Shown: positions 50,801 to 62,619, numbered from the stretch's first letter. The stretch is 64,000 bases of DNA from a bacterium (GCA_016702305.1 JADJEH010000001.1:930001-994000), one strand, 5' to 3'. The notes: a model not told the origin generated them from the letters alone. Numbers and translations are program-made.

Positions 50801-51599
50801 CTATGACCCGTTCAAAACAAGATATCCCAACATCAACACGGATGCACCAATACAATAGTAGCCGAATGGTTTCAGATTGCCGGTATTTAGCAGCTTAAGC
50901 AAAAATGAAATCACACCCAATCCCACGACAAATGCCGCGATTGCCCCCGACAGCATCGCCGGATCGCTCCACAAGTTCGAACCTTGTACGTCGGAAAGCT
51001 GCAGAACTTCGGCTCCGGCAACCCGGGGAATGGACATCAGGAACGAAAAACGTGCGGCCTCAACCGGTGCCAGACCACGCTTCATTCCTGTGATAATGGT
51101 CATTCCAGAACGCGAAATCCCCGGCAGCAGCGCGAATACCTGCGCCGTACCAATCCACCAGGAATCGCTCGTCCGAATGTCGTCCATTCGGCGCGACCCA
51201 CGACCGTAACGCACCGACCAAATCAGCAGCAGTCCCATGACGAACCAGCTCACCGCCGCCACATAGGCGCTGCCAAATGTCTCCTCGATCGCATCCTTCA
51301 GCAGCAAACCAACGATCACTGCCGGAATGGTCGCCACAACAACCTGCCACAGCAATTGCAATGCGGCGGGTCGTCGAGAGGTATTGAAAAGTCCCGTCAC
51401 ATGCCTCGGCAATCAGCTTGCGAAAATACAAGAGTACTGCCGCCAGCGTGCCCAAATGAATGAATACGTCAAACGTCAGCAGCGGCCCGCTAAGGCCGAG
51501 TAAATGCTGCACGACAACCAGGTGACCATCACTTGAAACCGGTAGAAACTCGGTGATCCCCTGGACAATTCCCAGGATCACCGCTTGCCATATTGTCAC
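50801..51599 (-). pseudogene. uppP: undecaprenyl-diphosphatase UppP, one apparent frameshift
   Basis: Recycles undecaprenyl diphosphate to the monophosphate carrier. The first part (GTG 51599) reads [29 protein letters not shown] (seen as [12 protein letters not shown]), [23 protein letters not shown]. The second frame, from about 51400 to 50801, reads [40 protein letters not shown] and a C-terminal membrane helix. A one-base excess near 51340-51400 (for example GG at 51343-51344) joins them. Because both halves are well conserved, sequencing error is a real possibility. It starts in a TAGTG overlap with the LpoA-like gene. Confidence 0.88.
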
Positions 51600-53203
51600 T
51601 ACTTCACCACTTTCAACGCTTCGCCATCAAACTGCAAAATTCTCGCCGTACGATTCTCACCGGTCGGCGCGATATCCACTTCCACGGCGCACCCGGAGAA
51701 TTTGCCCAGCGAACGCGCTGCTTCGACAAAATTAGTTCCGGACGATGCCTGACTGCGCAATATCGCGGACAAAAAGTCCGCCGCGTCTACGGCCAACAAT
51801 TGCCACGGCGATAAGTCAAACTCCTCACGGTCATCGAGCGCGCGAAAGAGTTCCGTATGCCGGTCGGCCACTGGCAACAACGGTGCCACAACATACATAT
51901 TCCGTGTTACTTCCGGTTGAGCCGACAGCGCGCGCTCATCCAGCCACGAACTGTTGCCGAACAGCGTCATGCCTTGCGGCACCTGTCCCATCTGAGAACA
52001 GTAGTTGCCGATGCGATCGCCTTCGAGCGAAAAGAAGAATACCTCCGCAACACCGCTGGACGGCGGCAGTGCCGTGACACTTACGTCGCCACCGCCGCTC
52101 TCGCCAAACAGCTTCTCGCGTGCTTCGCGTGATAGTACCGCCTGCGAAACCTCCGCGCCCCGCTCCAACCGCGCTGGCGCTGACATCAGGTCATACAGCT
52201 CGCGTCGGACGCTGCTGGCATTGGCAGGATACTCAATTTCCGCATCTATCTTCAAACCAAACTCACCGGCCCGCTCGAAGCCGACGCGGTGCGCCGCTCC
52301 GTTATCGTCGCGCGGAGTCATCAACAGTCCGTGATCAATATTCAGGTCCATTGCGGCAAAGCGCGCTGCCTGCACGGCTTGCGCTTCCTGACTGGCCAGC
52401 ATCTCGACAATCCCTGGAGCCAGCGGCGCCAATGCCTGCGGCGTGCTGGTTAGTTTCAAAATCGGAAACTCGTGATCACCGTTGGCTAACGCCAAGGAAG
52501 TCGCCGATCCTTCGTCACCGGCAAACACAATCACGTCACACGCGTCCGCCACGGCACGATCCAAAACCTTCACAGCTCCCAAGGCGCTGCTCACTCGTTC
52601 CACGGTAACATCAAACGCGTCAAGTTGCTCCGCGGCAAACGTGAACGCCGACTGCAAGTCCTCGGGAGCAGAATCGTCATAATTTGGAAAGGACAACAGT
52701 AACCAGACATTTGCCCGGTGTTCGCTGCCCAAAAGGTCGTGCGAAACCTCGCCATCCGCGCCGGGAAACAGATATTCCTCAGCATCAAACGAAGACTGTT
52801 CCGCCAGGATTTCGCGAGCACGGCTTGTCAGCTTGCGGTCGGTAGCACTATCTGCGCACCATTGTAGGTGTTCACGCGCCGCCGCCATACCATCCAACAG
52901 GAAGCTGCTCTCCGCCAAAGCAAATCGCGCAAACTGTCCATAGCGGCCATCGGGGAAAGCGTCCAACAGACGCTCAGCGCCGCGCTGCGCGCGATCCGCC
53001 TGGCCCGTTGCCAGATTAACGCGTACAATTAAGTAGAGCGCCGCCTCAATCTCATCACCGCGCCCGGACAGAAGCACAGACTCGGCGGCGTGACGCGCCG
53101 ACTCAAAATCACGAGACTCATAGTGACCGAGTGCCTGTTTCAACTCGGAGGACGGGGCCGCCCAGCCGCCGACGGTAAAGAGCAACAGCAGCAGATAAAG
53201 CAT
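51599..53203 (-). CDS. LpoA-like protein: TPR segment plus type I periplasmic binding domain
   Basis: 534 residues. Signal peptide [15 protein letters not shown], then a helical TPR-like part (about 20-140; [20 protein letters not shown]), then a Venus-flytrap domain of the amino-acid-binding/penicillin-binding-protein-activator type: [97 protein letters not shown]. In gammaproteobacteria LpoA activates PBP1A; the same design is seen here, without a lipobox Cys. A peptidoglycan role is likely, given glmS and uppP beside it, but is inferred. Confidence 0.75.
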   Translation of the reverse strand: MLYLLLLLFTVGGWAAPSSELKQALGHYESRDFESARHAAESVLLSGRGDEIEAALYLIVRVNLATGQADRAQRGAERLLDAFPDGRYGQFARFALAESSFLLDGMAAAREHLQWCADSATDRKLTSRAREILAEQSSFDAEEYLFPGADGEVSHDLLGSEHRANVWLLLSFPNYDDSAPEDLQSAFTFAAEQLDAFDVTVERVSSALGAVKVLDRAVADACDVIVFAGDEGSATSLALANGDHEFPILKLTSTPQALAPLAPGIVEMLASQEAQAVQAARFAAMDLNIDHGLLMTPRDDNGAAHRVGFERAGEFGLKIDAEIEYPANASSVRRELYDLMSAPARLERGAEVSQAVLSREAREKLFGESGGGDVSVTALPPSSGVAEVFFFSLEGDRIGNYCSQMGQVPQGMTLFGNSSWLDERALSAQPEVTRNMYVVAPLLPVADRHTELFRALDDREEFDLSPWQLLAVDAADFLSAILRSQASSGTNFVEAARSLGKFSGCAVEVDIAPTGENRTARILQFDGEALKVVK

Positions 53204-55027
53204 CTATTCGACCGTCACACTTTTCGCAAGATTGCGGGGTTGGTCAACGTCGCAGCCGCGGTGAACTGCCATGTAGTATGCCAGCAACTGCAAAGGCACA
53301 ACCGTCAACAGCGGAGTCAAGAGTGGATCAGTCTCCGGAACATACAGAACCTCACTGGCGCGCGTGGCAACTTCGGTGTCGCCCTCCGTGGCGATTACAA
53401 GAACCCGCCCGCCGCGTGCCCGCACTTCTTCGATATTAGACAGCACTTTCTCGTATGTGCCGTCTTTGGTAGCGATAAACACGACCGGCATATTCTGATC
53501 AATCAGCGCGATCGGTCCGTGTTTCATCTCTGCCGCCGGATACCCTTCGGCATGCACGTAGGAAATTTCCTTGAGTTTCAGAGCGCCTTCGAGCGCCACC
53601 GGAAAATTCAACCCGCGGCCTAAGTACAGGAAGTTGCGGCTGTCACGATAGTGATGCGCTATCGTCTCGATGCGCTCGCGGGAGGCCAATATCCGCGAAA
53701 TCTTTTGCGGAATCTCCTTCAGCTCTTGCACAAGCTCGCGTCCGCGCCCAGCGCCGACGCGTCTGCCCCGCCCCATCGCCAGCGCCAGCATGAAAAGAAC
53801 CGTGATCTGTGCGGTGAATGCTTTCGTCGAAGCAACACCAATCTCCGGACCAGCATGCAAAAAGACTCCCGCATCCGTTTCCCGCGCGATGGACGATCCG
53901 ACGACGTTACAAATTCCAAACACCGGAGTGCCGCGCCGACGAGCTTCCCGAATCGCGGCCAGCGTGTCCGCCGTCTCGCCGGACTGTGAAATCGCAAACG
54001 CTACAGTACCAGGTTCAAGAATCGGCGACCGGTAGCGGAACTCCGAAGCGTATTCCACTTCCGCCGGAATTCCGGCAAGCTCTTCAAAGAGATATTCGCC
54101 CACAAGACCGGCATGCCAACTCGTGCCACATCCCAGTAAGATAATTCGCTTGGCATTTTGAAGCGTGTTGCTGACGGCAGCCATCCCGCCAAACTTCACG
54201 TTCCCGTCATCAGCCAGCAAGCGGCCGCGCATCGCATCGGCCACTGTCTGCGGCTGCTCGCAAATCTCCTTCAACATGAAGTGCGCAAACCCGCCCTTTT
54301 CTATCGCCGCAATATCATAAGTGATCTGCTCAAGGTGTTTGTCCACTGGCTGATCCGCCAGATTGCGGTACTCCACCCTGTCAGAGGTCAAGACCGCGAT
54401 TTCACCGTCTTCCAAATATGTCGCGTCGCGCGTGAAATGCAGGAATGCCGCCGGGTCAGACGCTACGAAATTCTCGCGGTCGCCATGCCCAATCACCATT
54501 GGCGATCCCATCCGCGCCGCAATAATCATCCCCGGCTGATGCTTTGAGATAATCGCGAAGCCGTAAGTCCCCTTGACCAACCGCAACGCCCGCGTCACAG
54601 CCTGCGGAAAATCCCCTTCGTAAAACTCTTCGATCAGATGCGCGATAATCTCCGTGTCCGTATCCGAAACAAACGTGTGACCGGACTTGCTCAGTTCATG
54701 CCGCAGCGCATTGTAATTCTCGATGATGCCGTTATGCACCAGCGCAATCGTAAATTGCTCGTCCGTATGCGGATGCGCGTTAACTTGATTGGGCACGCCA
54801 TGCGTCGCCCAGCGCGTATGACCGATGCCCGAATTGCCGTTTACACCGGAATCGCGCACAAGCTGCTCGAGATTCGAGACCTTACCCGCGTCCTTGATCA
54901 CATGCAAAACGCCGTTCAGCACCGCCACGCCCGCCGAATCGTAGCCGCGGTACTCCATGCGCTTAAGCGCGCCGATCAGGATTGGCATTACCTCGCGATA
55001 GCCTGTATATCCGATAATTCCACACAT
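53204..55027 (-). CDS. glmS: glutamine-fructose-6-phosphate aminotransferase (isomerizing)
   Basis: Makes glucosamine 6-phosphate, entry to amino-sugar synthesis. The nucleophile is Cys2 in MCGIIGYTGYREV; glutaminase motifs GHTRWATHGVPNQVNAHPH and HNGIIENY follow. Two SIS domains hold LLGCGTSWHAGLVGEYLFEELAG, SQSGETADTLAAIREARRRG, NFLYLGRGLNFPVALEGALKLKEISYVHAEGYPAAEMKHGPIALID (seen as KEISYVHAEGYPAAEMKHGP), and the terminal NLAKSVTVE. Length 607 is normal. The 55-base space upstream is too short for a glmS ribozyme. It abuts the LpoA-like gene. Confidence 0.99.
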   Translation of the reverse strand: MCGIIGYTGYREVMPILIGALKRMEYRGYDSAGVAVLNGVLHVIKDAGKVSNLEQLVRDSGVNGNSGIGHTRWATHGVPNQVNAHPHTDEQFTIALVHNGIIENYNALRHELSKSGHTFVSDTDTEIIAHLIEEFYEGDFPQAVTRALRLVKGTYGFAIISKHQPGMIIAARMGSPMVIGHGDRENFVASDPAAFLHFTRDATYLEDGEIAVLTSDRVEYRNLADQPVDKHLEQITYDIAAIEKGGFAHFMLKEICEQPQTVADAMRGRLLADDGNVKFGGMAAVSNTLQNAKRIILLGCGTSWHAGLVGEYLFEELAGIPAEVEYASEFRYRSPILEPGTVAFAISQSGETADTLAAIREARRRGTPVFGICNVVGSSIARETDAGVFLHAGPEIGVASTKAFTAQITVLFMLALAMGRGRRVGAGRGRELVQELKEIPQKISRILASRERIETIAHHYRDSRNFLYLGRGLNFPVALEGALKLKEISYVHAEGYPAAEMKHGPIALIDQNMPVVFIATKDGTYEKVLSNIEEVRARGGRVLVIATEGDTEVATRASEVLYVPETDPLLTPLLTVVPLQLLAYYMAVHRGCDVDQPRNLAKSVTVE

Positions 55028-55082
55028 ACTCTAATGCTCCCGTTGGTCATCTGAATGCGTCACAATCAGGTCGCAAAGATCG

Positions 55083-56624
55083 CTATTCCCACTCCACGGT
55101 TGCCGGAGGTTTCGTGCTAACGTCATAGGCGACACGGTTGATCCCGCGCACTTCATTGATGATCCGTGACGACGCGCGGCCAAGCAGATCGTAAGGGAGG
55201 CGGGTGAAATCCGCGGTCATGAAGTCGTCGGTGTTCACGGCGCGCAATACACAGACATTCTCGTACGTGCGTTCGTCGCCCATTACGCCCACGGATTTGA
55301 CCGGCAGGAGTACCGCGAAGGCCTGCCGTGTCTGGTCGTACCACTCCGCCGCACGCAACTCATGCAGAAATATTGAGTCGGCATGACGCAAAATATCGCA
55401 GCGCTCGCGTGTCACTTCCCCGAGCACGCGCACAGCCAGCCCCGGACCCGGGAATGGATGCCGGTGCGTGATCGTGCGCGGCAAGCCGAGCAGTTCACCC
55501 AAGTGCCGGACTTCGTCTTTGAACAACTCCCGCAGTGGTTCAACGAGTTTCAAGTGCAGCGTGTCTGGAAGTCCGCCTACATTGTGATGTGACTTTATCG
55601 TCGCCGACGGACCTTTGACGGACACGCTTTCAATTACGTCAGGATAGAGAGTGCCCTGCGCGAGAAACGACACATCGCGGTGCCTGGCCGCCTCTTCCTG
55701 GAACACATCTATGAACAGTCGGCCAACTGCCTTACGCTTTTGCTCCGGTTCGGTTATGCCTTTTAGTCCCGCGTAAAACCGTTCCGACGCGTCTATCACC
55801 TCGAGTTCAAGATGGCCATGATCACGAAACGTCGTTTCAATCTGCTCGCGTTCACCCAAGCGGCCAAGACCTGTCTCGACGTAGAAACAGAGCACCTGAC
55901 CGGGAATGCTGCGCTGCAATAGCATGGCGGTTACCGCAGAATCAAGTCCACCTGACAGCGCGCACAGAACTTTTTGGGACCCCACGGTTTGCCGAATATC
56001 CGCCACCGCTTCGTCAATGAACGACTCCATGCTCCAGCCTCCGCTGCAGCCGCAAATCCCATATGCGAAATTGCGCAATAGCGCCGCGCCGTCAGGGGTA
56101 TGCGTTACCTCCGGATGAAACTGCACCCCAAAGAGCGGACGTTCAGCGTGACGCACGGCCGCGACAAGCCCCGCCGTGCTTCTTCCCGACAGCTTAAGCG
56201 GTGCAACAACCTCTTCCAGGTGATCACCGTGACTCATCCACACCTGCATCGGCTGAGAAATCCCGCCGAGCATATCCGCGAAATCAGAGTACTCAACGTG
56301 CGCAGGTCCAAATTCACCCGATGTGCCCTTGACGACCGGCGTTCCAAACTGCCGGCCCATCAACTGCATGCCATAGCATATTCCGAGCAGCGGTAAATCA
56401 CAGTCGTACAACGATTCATCCGGAAACGGAGCGCCGGCCGCATGCACACTCGACGGCCCGCCGGAAAAGATGATACCGCGCGTTTCGCTGGTCAAAACGT
56501 CGTCCGGACGCGTGTTGTAAGGCAAAATCTCGCAGTACACGCCCTGCTCGCGCAGCCGCCGCGCGATGAGCTGGGTCGTCTGCCCGCCAAAGTCGAGAAT
56601 CGCGATGCGTTCTGTGTGCTTCAT
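55083..56624 (-). CDS. guaA: GMP synthase (glutamine-hydrolysing)
   Basis: Converts XMP to GMP. The amidotransferase domain has AILDFGGQTTQLIARRLRE, LLGICYGMQLMGRQFG (nucleophile Cys) and GVQFHPEVTHTPDG; the ATP-pyrophosphatase domain has KVLCALSGGLDSAVTAMLL, FLAQGTLYPDVIES and GPSATIKSHHNVGGLP; the dimer domain ends in VAYDVSTKPPATVEWE. Start is ATG 56624, in an ATGA overlap with surE; an earlier in-frame Met at 56657 would lie in surE. Length 513 is normal. Confidence 0.99.
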   Translation of the reverse strand: MKHTERIAILDFGGQTTQLIARRLREQGVYCEILPYNTRPDDVLTSETRGIIFSGGPSSVHAAGAPFPDESLYDCDLPLLGICYGMQLMGRQFGTPVVKGTSGEFGPAHVEYSDFADMLGGISQPMQVWMSHGDHLEEVVAPLKLSGRSTAGLVAAVRHAERPLFGVQFHPEVTHTPDGAALLRNFAYGICGCSGGWSMESFIDEAVADIRQTVGSQKVLCALSGGLDSAVTAMLLQRSIPGQVLCFYVETGLGRLGEREQIETTFRDHGHLELEVIDASERFYAGLKGITEPEQKRKAVGRLFIDVFQEEAARHRDVSFLAQGTLYPDVIESVSVKGPSATIKSHHNVGGLPDTLHLKLVEPLRELFKDEVRHLGELLGLPRTITHRHPFPGPGLAVRVLGEVTRERCDILRHADSIFLHELRAAEWYDQTRQAFAVLLPVKSVGVMGDERTYENVCVLRAVNTDDFMTADFTRLPYDLLGRASSRIINEVRGINRVAYDVSTKPPATVEWE

Positions 56625-57394
56625 GCAGTCGTTGGAGTATGCAGCGAATCCGCCCAAACGCTGATTTCTGCGAGTGCGTTGTGATTCGTTAGATCGAAAT
56701 GTATGGGAGTCACGGCGACGTAGCCCTCCATGATCGCGGTCCCGTCCGTCTCTGTCTCGTTCAGCGGCAGTTTATGACCGTCCATCCAATAGTAAACGCG
56801 ACCGCGCGGATCATTCCGCTTCATGAATTTCTCCTTGAACCGCCCGCGACCCTGGCGCATGACTTTGACTCCGCGAATGCGGTCTTCAGGCAATGCCGGC
56901 ACGTTGATATTCAACAGAGTGTGATCCGGTAAACCCGAGTTCATAACTTGCACGGCCGAACGCCGGGCGATTGCCGCCGCTGGTCCAAAGTCATCGTGCG
57001 TAAAAGAGTCAAGCGAAATCGCGATCGCCGGGATACCGTTTATCGCCCCTTCCGTTGCCGCGGACACCGTTCCTGAGTAGATGATCGAAATCCCCGTATT
57101 CTCACCTCGATTGATGCCCGACATCACCAGCGCCGGCTGTTCCGGCAGTAACTCAGAAATCGCGAGCTTTACGCAATCGGCCGGCGTGCCGTTCACCGCA
57201 AACGAGCGATACGCTCCGCCGACTACATAGTCGGACAGTCGAATTGGTTCCGCGATCGTGATGGAATGGCCGACCGCCGACTGCTCGCGATCCGGCGCCA
57301 CGACCCACACTTGCGCCAAATCCGCCATTGCGCGCACCAATGCATGCAGGCCCGGCGAGAGAATGCCATCGTCGTTCGAAATGAGTATTATCAC
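56621..57394 (-). CDS. surE: 5'-nucleotidase SurE
   Basis: Stationary-phase survival phosphatase acting on nucleoside monophosphates. It shows ILISNDDGILSPGLHALVRAM (metal Asp-Asp), VWVVAPDREQSAVGHSIT, GTPADCVKLAI, LVMSGINRGENTGISIIYSGTVSAA (seen as MSGINRGENTGISI), and LLNINVPALPEDRIRGVKV. Length 257 is normal. Start is GTG 57394 in a GTGA overlap with accD. Nucleotide context (guaA next) fits purine turnover. Confidence 0.96.
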   Translation of the reverse strand: MIILISNDDGILSPGLHALVRAMADLAQVWVVAPDREQSAVGHSITIAEPIRLSDYVVGGAYRSFAVNGTPADCVKLAISELLPEQPALVMSGINRGENTGISIIYSGTVSAATEGAINGIPAIAISLDSFTHDDFGPAAAIARRSAVQVMNSGLPDHTLLNINVPALPEDRIRGVKVMRQGRGRFKEKFMKRNDPRGRVYYWMDGHKLPLNETETDGTAIMEGYVAVTPIHFDLTNHNALAEISVWADSLHTPTTA

Positions 57395-58254
57395 GCGTGT
57401 GTCGTCTGCGCAGACATAAATGTCTTCAAGAAAAATGCGATCGTCGGTTTTAGGTCCGTCCGTCTGACGATACCGTCCAGAAATCCCTTCTCCAAGAGGA
57501 ATTCACTCCGCTGGAATCCCGGTGGCAAATCCTGGCCAATCGTCTGTTTGATCACCCGCGGCCCCGCAAAGCCGATCAATGCACCCGGTTCCGCAATATT
57601 CACATCTCCAAGCATCGAAAAGCTGGCCGTTGTCCCACCGGTCGTCGGATTGGTGATCACCGAGATATAGGGCAGCCCCGCTTCGTCAACCTGTGTCAGC
57701 TTCACGCTGGTTTTGGCCATCTGCATCAGCGACACCATACCCTCCTGCATGCGCATGCCGCCTGACCTCGATACCAAAATGAGCGCACGGCGGTCCGCGA
57801 TCGCCCGGTCAACCGCGCGCGAGATCTTCTCGCCCACCACACTGCCGACGCTCCCGCCCATGAAAGAGAATTCCATGATCCCCAGTTCCGCACCATAGCC
57901 TCCCACGAGGCAGGACCCGGTCGTGATCGCGTCGTTCTTGCCTGTGCTTTTGATTGAGGACACGACCCGCTCGCTGTATTTCTTCGAGTCCTTAAACGAC
58001 AGTGGATCAAGTGGTCGCAGCGAATGATCGTATTCCTTCCATGTACCCTCGTCGGCCAACATGTCAATATATGACTCAGCGGGCATCGCAAAATGAAATG
58101 AACATTTCGGGCACACGAGCTGCAGCTTTTCGAGTTCCTTCTTGAACACGATTTCGCCGCAATTCTCGCACTTTACCCACAGCGTATCCTGGGTCGTTTT
58201 CTTCTGCTCAGGTTGAATCGGATTGCGCTCGCGGCGCAGCCACTCAAGTGCCAT
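57391..58254 (-). CDS. accD: acetyl-CoA carboxylase carboxyltransferase beta subunit
   Basis: Transfers the carboxyl group from biotin to acetyl-CoA. The N-terminal zinc ribbon is VKCENCGEIVFKKELEK and VCPKCSFHFAMPAESYIDML; the crotonase-type core follows with RVVSSIKSTGKNDAI, SFMGGSVGSVVGEKISRAVDRAI, SRSGGMRMQEGMVSLMQMAKT, SVITNPTTGGTTASFSMLGD and IGFAGPRVIKQTIGQDLPPGFQRSEFLLEKGFLD. Start is ATG 58254 after AAGGAG, giving 287 residues; upstream frame is unconserved. accA is not in the window. Confidence 0.98.
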   Translation of the reverse strand: MALEWLRRERNPIQPEQKKTTQDTLWVKCENCGEIVFKKELEKLQLVCPKCSFHFAMPAESYIDMLADEGTWKEYDHSLRPLDPLSFKDSKKYSERVVSSIKSTGKNDAITTGSCLVGGYGAELGIMEFSFMGGSVGSVVGEKISRAVDRAIADRRALILVSRSGGMRMQEGMVSLMQMAKTSVKLTQVDEAGLPYISVITNPTTGGTTASFSMLGDVNIAEPGALIGFAGPRVIKQTIGQDLPPGFQRSEFLLEKGFLDGIVRRTDLKPTIAFFLKTFMSAQTTHA

Positions 58255-58735
58255 CGCTCTCTCCTTCCGCCTCGTCAGGGCGCTCACTGCGGCGTACGCG
58301 CCGGTGCATGACCAACGCGTTCTCGCCGTCCTGATAGTAACTCTTGCGAATTCCCAGTTCCGCGAATCCATAACGGGAATACAGCGCGCGGGCCGCCTCG
58401 TTTGACTCGCGGACTTCTAAAAAAACATCCTTCATCTTGCGCTGCACGGCGCGCTCAAACAAAAAATCAAGCAAGTAGGATCCGACCCCCGCACGCCGCG
58501 CGGATTTGTCCACGGCGACATTGAGGATGTGAATCTCATCCAGCACCCATTGCGTCACAATGTATCCCGCCACGCGCCCGTCCGCCAGCGCAACCCAACT
58601 GGTACGATATAGCACGATAAAATTACGGAATGCGTTCAACGACCATGGGTCGGCGAAGGAATCTTGCTCGATGCGCAGCACGTCGTGCAGATGGTCGGCG
58701 GTCAATTCCGCCGTGGTGAGGTCAATTGCGCTCAA
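58244..58735 (-). CDS. rimI: ribosomal-protein-alanine N-acetyltransferase RimI-like
   Basis: GNAT acetyltransferase of 163 residues. It shows LRIEQDSFADPWSLNAFRNF, VAGYIVTQWVLDEIHILNVAVDKSARRAGVGSYLLDFLFERA (acetyl-CoA P-loop RRAGVGS), and DVFLEVRESNEAARALYSRYGFAELGIRKSYYQDGENALVM, typical of RimI, which acetylates S18. The C-terminal tail is charged. Start is TTG 58735 (MSAIDLTT), overlapping the folP end by 14 bases; it overlaps accD by 11. Substrate is inferred from family. Confidence 0.9.
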   Translation of the reverse strand: MSAIDLTTAELTADHLHDVLRIEQDSFADPWSLNAFRNFIVLYRTSWVALADGRVAGYIVTQWVLDEIHILNVAVDKSARRAGVGSYLLDFLFERAVQRKMKDVFLEVRESNEAARALYSRYGFAELGIRKSYYQDGENALVMHRRVRRSERPDEAEGESDGT

Positions 58736-59588
58736 TATCTAACTCGCGGTACCGGTCGCACATATCCGTAACTTGCCGCATCTCAGCAACATCATGCACT
58801 CGAAGCACATCGCCGCCGTACAATGCCGCGATGGCCACGACTGCCGCCGTCGAAAACTGGCGCTGCGCCGCCGGAAGACCCGAAAACTCACCCGTGAACG
58901 CCTTGCGTGAAGGTCCAAGCAACACTCCCGCGCAATCGCCGCGAAAATCGGCGGCGCGGCGTATCAAACTGTAGTTCTGATCAAATGACTTTCCAAATCC
59001 CAGTCCGGGATCTACCATGACATGATCGGGCTGCAGTCCCGCAAGCATGGCGATCTCGACCGACAAGAGTAAATCAGATCTCACGTCACTAATCAGGTCC
59101 GCGTATTCCGTGTTGCGCTGCATCGTCGCCGGATCACCGCGCATGTGCATGACCACGAGACCCGCTCCGTATTCCACACAGTAGTCCGCGATTGCTGCGT
59201 CCGACCGCAATCCGGCAACGTCATTGATGATGTCGGCGCCAGCTTTGAGGCATTCGCGCGCCACCACCGCAGATCGTGTGTCAATCGAAATGGGAATTTC
59301 TGTGCGGCCGCGGAGTTCCCGCAGCACCGGCAGCAAGCGCTCAAGCTGTTCGCCATCTTCCACGCCCTGACTCCCCGGCCGTGTGGACTCCGCGCCCAAA
59401 TCAATAATATCGGCGGACTCTGCAATGAGTCTCATAGCGTGCTCAACTGCTCGATCCCGAGTAGCAAACTGCCCGCCGTCCGAAAATGAGTCCGGTGTTA
59501 TGTTGACGATCCCCATCAGCCTGGTGCGTAATCCAAAGACAAGCACGCCGCGCCGATGGCGAAAGGTCCTCAATTTAAGACTTGCCAT
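58722..59588 (-). CDS. folP: dihydropteroate synthase
   Basis: Condenses p-aminobenzoate with dihydropterin diphosphate in folate synthesis. Motifs: RLMGIVNITPDSFSDGGQFATRDRAVEHAMRLI (start at NITPDSFSDGG), ADIIDLGAESTRPGSQGV, IPISIDTRSAVVARECLKAGADIINDVAGL, VVMHMRGDPATMQ, DPGLGFGKSFDQNYSLI, GPSRKAF. Length 288 is normal. ATG 59588 overlaps the folE stop by 14 bases. Confidence 0.98.
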   Translation of the reverse strand: MASLKLRTFRHRRGVLVFGLRTRLMGIVNITPDSFSDGGQFATRDRAVEHAMRLIAESADIIDLGAESTRPGSQGVEDGEQLERLLPVLRELRGRTEIPISIDTRSAVVARECLKAGADIINDVAGLRSDAAIADYCVEYGAGLVVMHMRGDPATMQRNTEYADLISDVRSDLLLSVEIAMLAGLQPDHVMVDPGLGFGKSFDQNYSLIRRAADFRGDCAGVLLGPSRKAFTGEFSGLPAAQRQFSTAAVVAIAALYGGDVLRVHDVAEMRQVTDMCDRYRELDIERN

Positions 59589-60138
59589 CCATCAGCAGCA
59601 AAGCTTCCATCCGGGTCGCCTGTTTCGAGAGCGCGCCGCGTACCGCCGACGTCACCGTCCAGCTTCCGTGCACACGCTCTCCACGCATCATCAAACACAA
59701 ATGCTGCGCCCGGATCACGACAAAGGCCCCCATTGGCTTCAGCTTATCCATAAGCGTGTCAGCGATGGCCGTCGTCATGCTTTCCTGTAGCTGGGGCCGC
59801 TGCGCCAAGACACGTACCACGCGCGCCAACGCCGAGAAGCCTGTCACCTGAGATTCACTTGGAATATATGCAATGGAAACAAATCCCCAGAACGGCAGCA
59901 AATGATGTTCACACATGGAGTAAAACGGAATGTCCCGGTGAATGATCATTTCAGTCGCGTTGTCGGCAGGATAAAGCGAAAGCTTGTCCGCCGGATCCGC
60001 GCCGATTCCGGAAAAAATCTCCTCGTACATTTCAGCCACGCGCTCCGGAGTACCAAGCAACCCGCCGCGCGCCGGATTCTCGCCGACCGCCTGCAGAATC
60101 TCGCGGACTGCGGCCTCAATTCTGGGTTTGTCCACCAC
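59575..60138 (-). CDS. folE: GTP cyclohydrolase I
   Basis: First folate step, opening GTP to dihydroneopterin triphosphate. It shows GLLGTPERVAEMYEEIFSGI, IIHRDIPFYSMCEHHLLPFWGFVSIAYIPS (zinc Cys/His in CEHHLLPF), LARVVRVLAQRPQLQESMTTAIAD, and LCLMMRGERVHGSWTVTSAVRG. The best start is GTG 60138, seven bases after GGAAGAG, giving 187 residues; extending to 60195 would overlap the PEGA gene by 80 bases. folE-folP are adjacent, as expected. Confidence 0.97.
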   Translation of the reverse strand: MVDKPRIEAAVREILQAVGENPARGGLLGTPERVAEMYEEIFSGIGADPADKLSLYPADNATEMIIHRDIPFYSMCEHHLLPFWGFVSIAYIPSESQVTGFSALARVVRVLAQRPQLQESMTTAIADTLMDKLKPMGAFVVIRAQHLCLMMRGERVHGSWTVTSAVRGALSKQATRMEALLLMDGKS

Positions 60139-60735
60139 GACGCGTCTCTTCCATTTTGAACACAACGACTTCCTCTTCCCCCGCCTCAAGCTCAATACTC
60201 CGGGCCGGATCGCCGACGATCCCGTAACCCGTTTTCACGACCGAGATCACATGAATACCCGGCGTGAGATCCTTCAGCACATGGTCCGTGCGAAACTCCG
60301 TTGGTTGCCCATTCAGAAGAATCGTCGCCCCCTCTACGTTTGCCACAACCTGAATGCTCCCGTGCCGCGCCCGGAGCGCGTAGAGCATCAACGCCAACCC
60401 TATGAACGCCGCAACTGCGATGATCACGATATTCGTGCGCACGGTGCGCTGACCTTCTTCGAGTTCTTCAACGTCCACGGGAATCTGCCGCTGACGATCG
60501 GCCACCTCTTCGGCCGTCAGCCATTCAACTTCGTCATCTTCATTGACGAACCGCTGGTAGTTCCCGCGCGCTGCGTAGTAACGCTCGATTTCGTCGTCAA
60601 TGATGCGCTGACGCTCGAGGGCGTCAATAGTCGTCAGCTTGACTTCAACCGACTTCTCGCGTCCGCGCAGCTCTTCCCGCGCCTCAAGCTCCTTGCGGAT
60701 CAGATCCCGAAGCCGTTGTTCTTCCGTATGATCCA

Positions 60736-60736
<1 letters not shown>
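60116..60736 (-). CDS. membrane protein with C-terminal PEGA domain, unknown role
   Basis: 206 residues. Residues 1-100 are charged, helical and probably cytoplasmic (EEQRLRDLIRKELEAREEL ... EVADRQRQIPVDVEELEEGQ). A single membrane helix spans 103-121. The outside part is a PEGA repeat (GSIQVVANVEGATILLNGQP, then LKDLTPGIHVISVVKTGYG), a small beta-domain found in surface or envelope proteins. It sits between ftsH and folE, overlapping ftsH by TGATG, in a place where other genomes have no such gene. Inferred role: an envelope protein, possibly an FtsH substrate or partner. Confidence 0.75.

Positions 60737-62615
<1,879 letters not shown>

Positions 62616-62619
<4 letters not shown>

Noticed and set aside
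55028..55082. A glmS ribozyme upstream of glmS
   Set aside because: Only 55 bases separate guaA and glmS, too short for the ribozyme, and no conserved core is seen.
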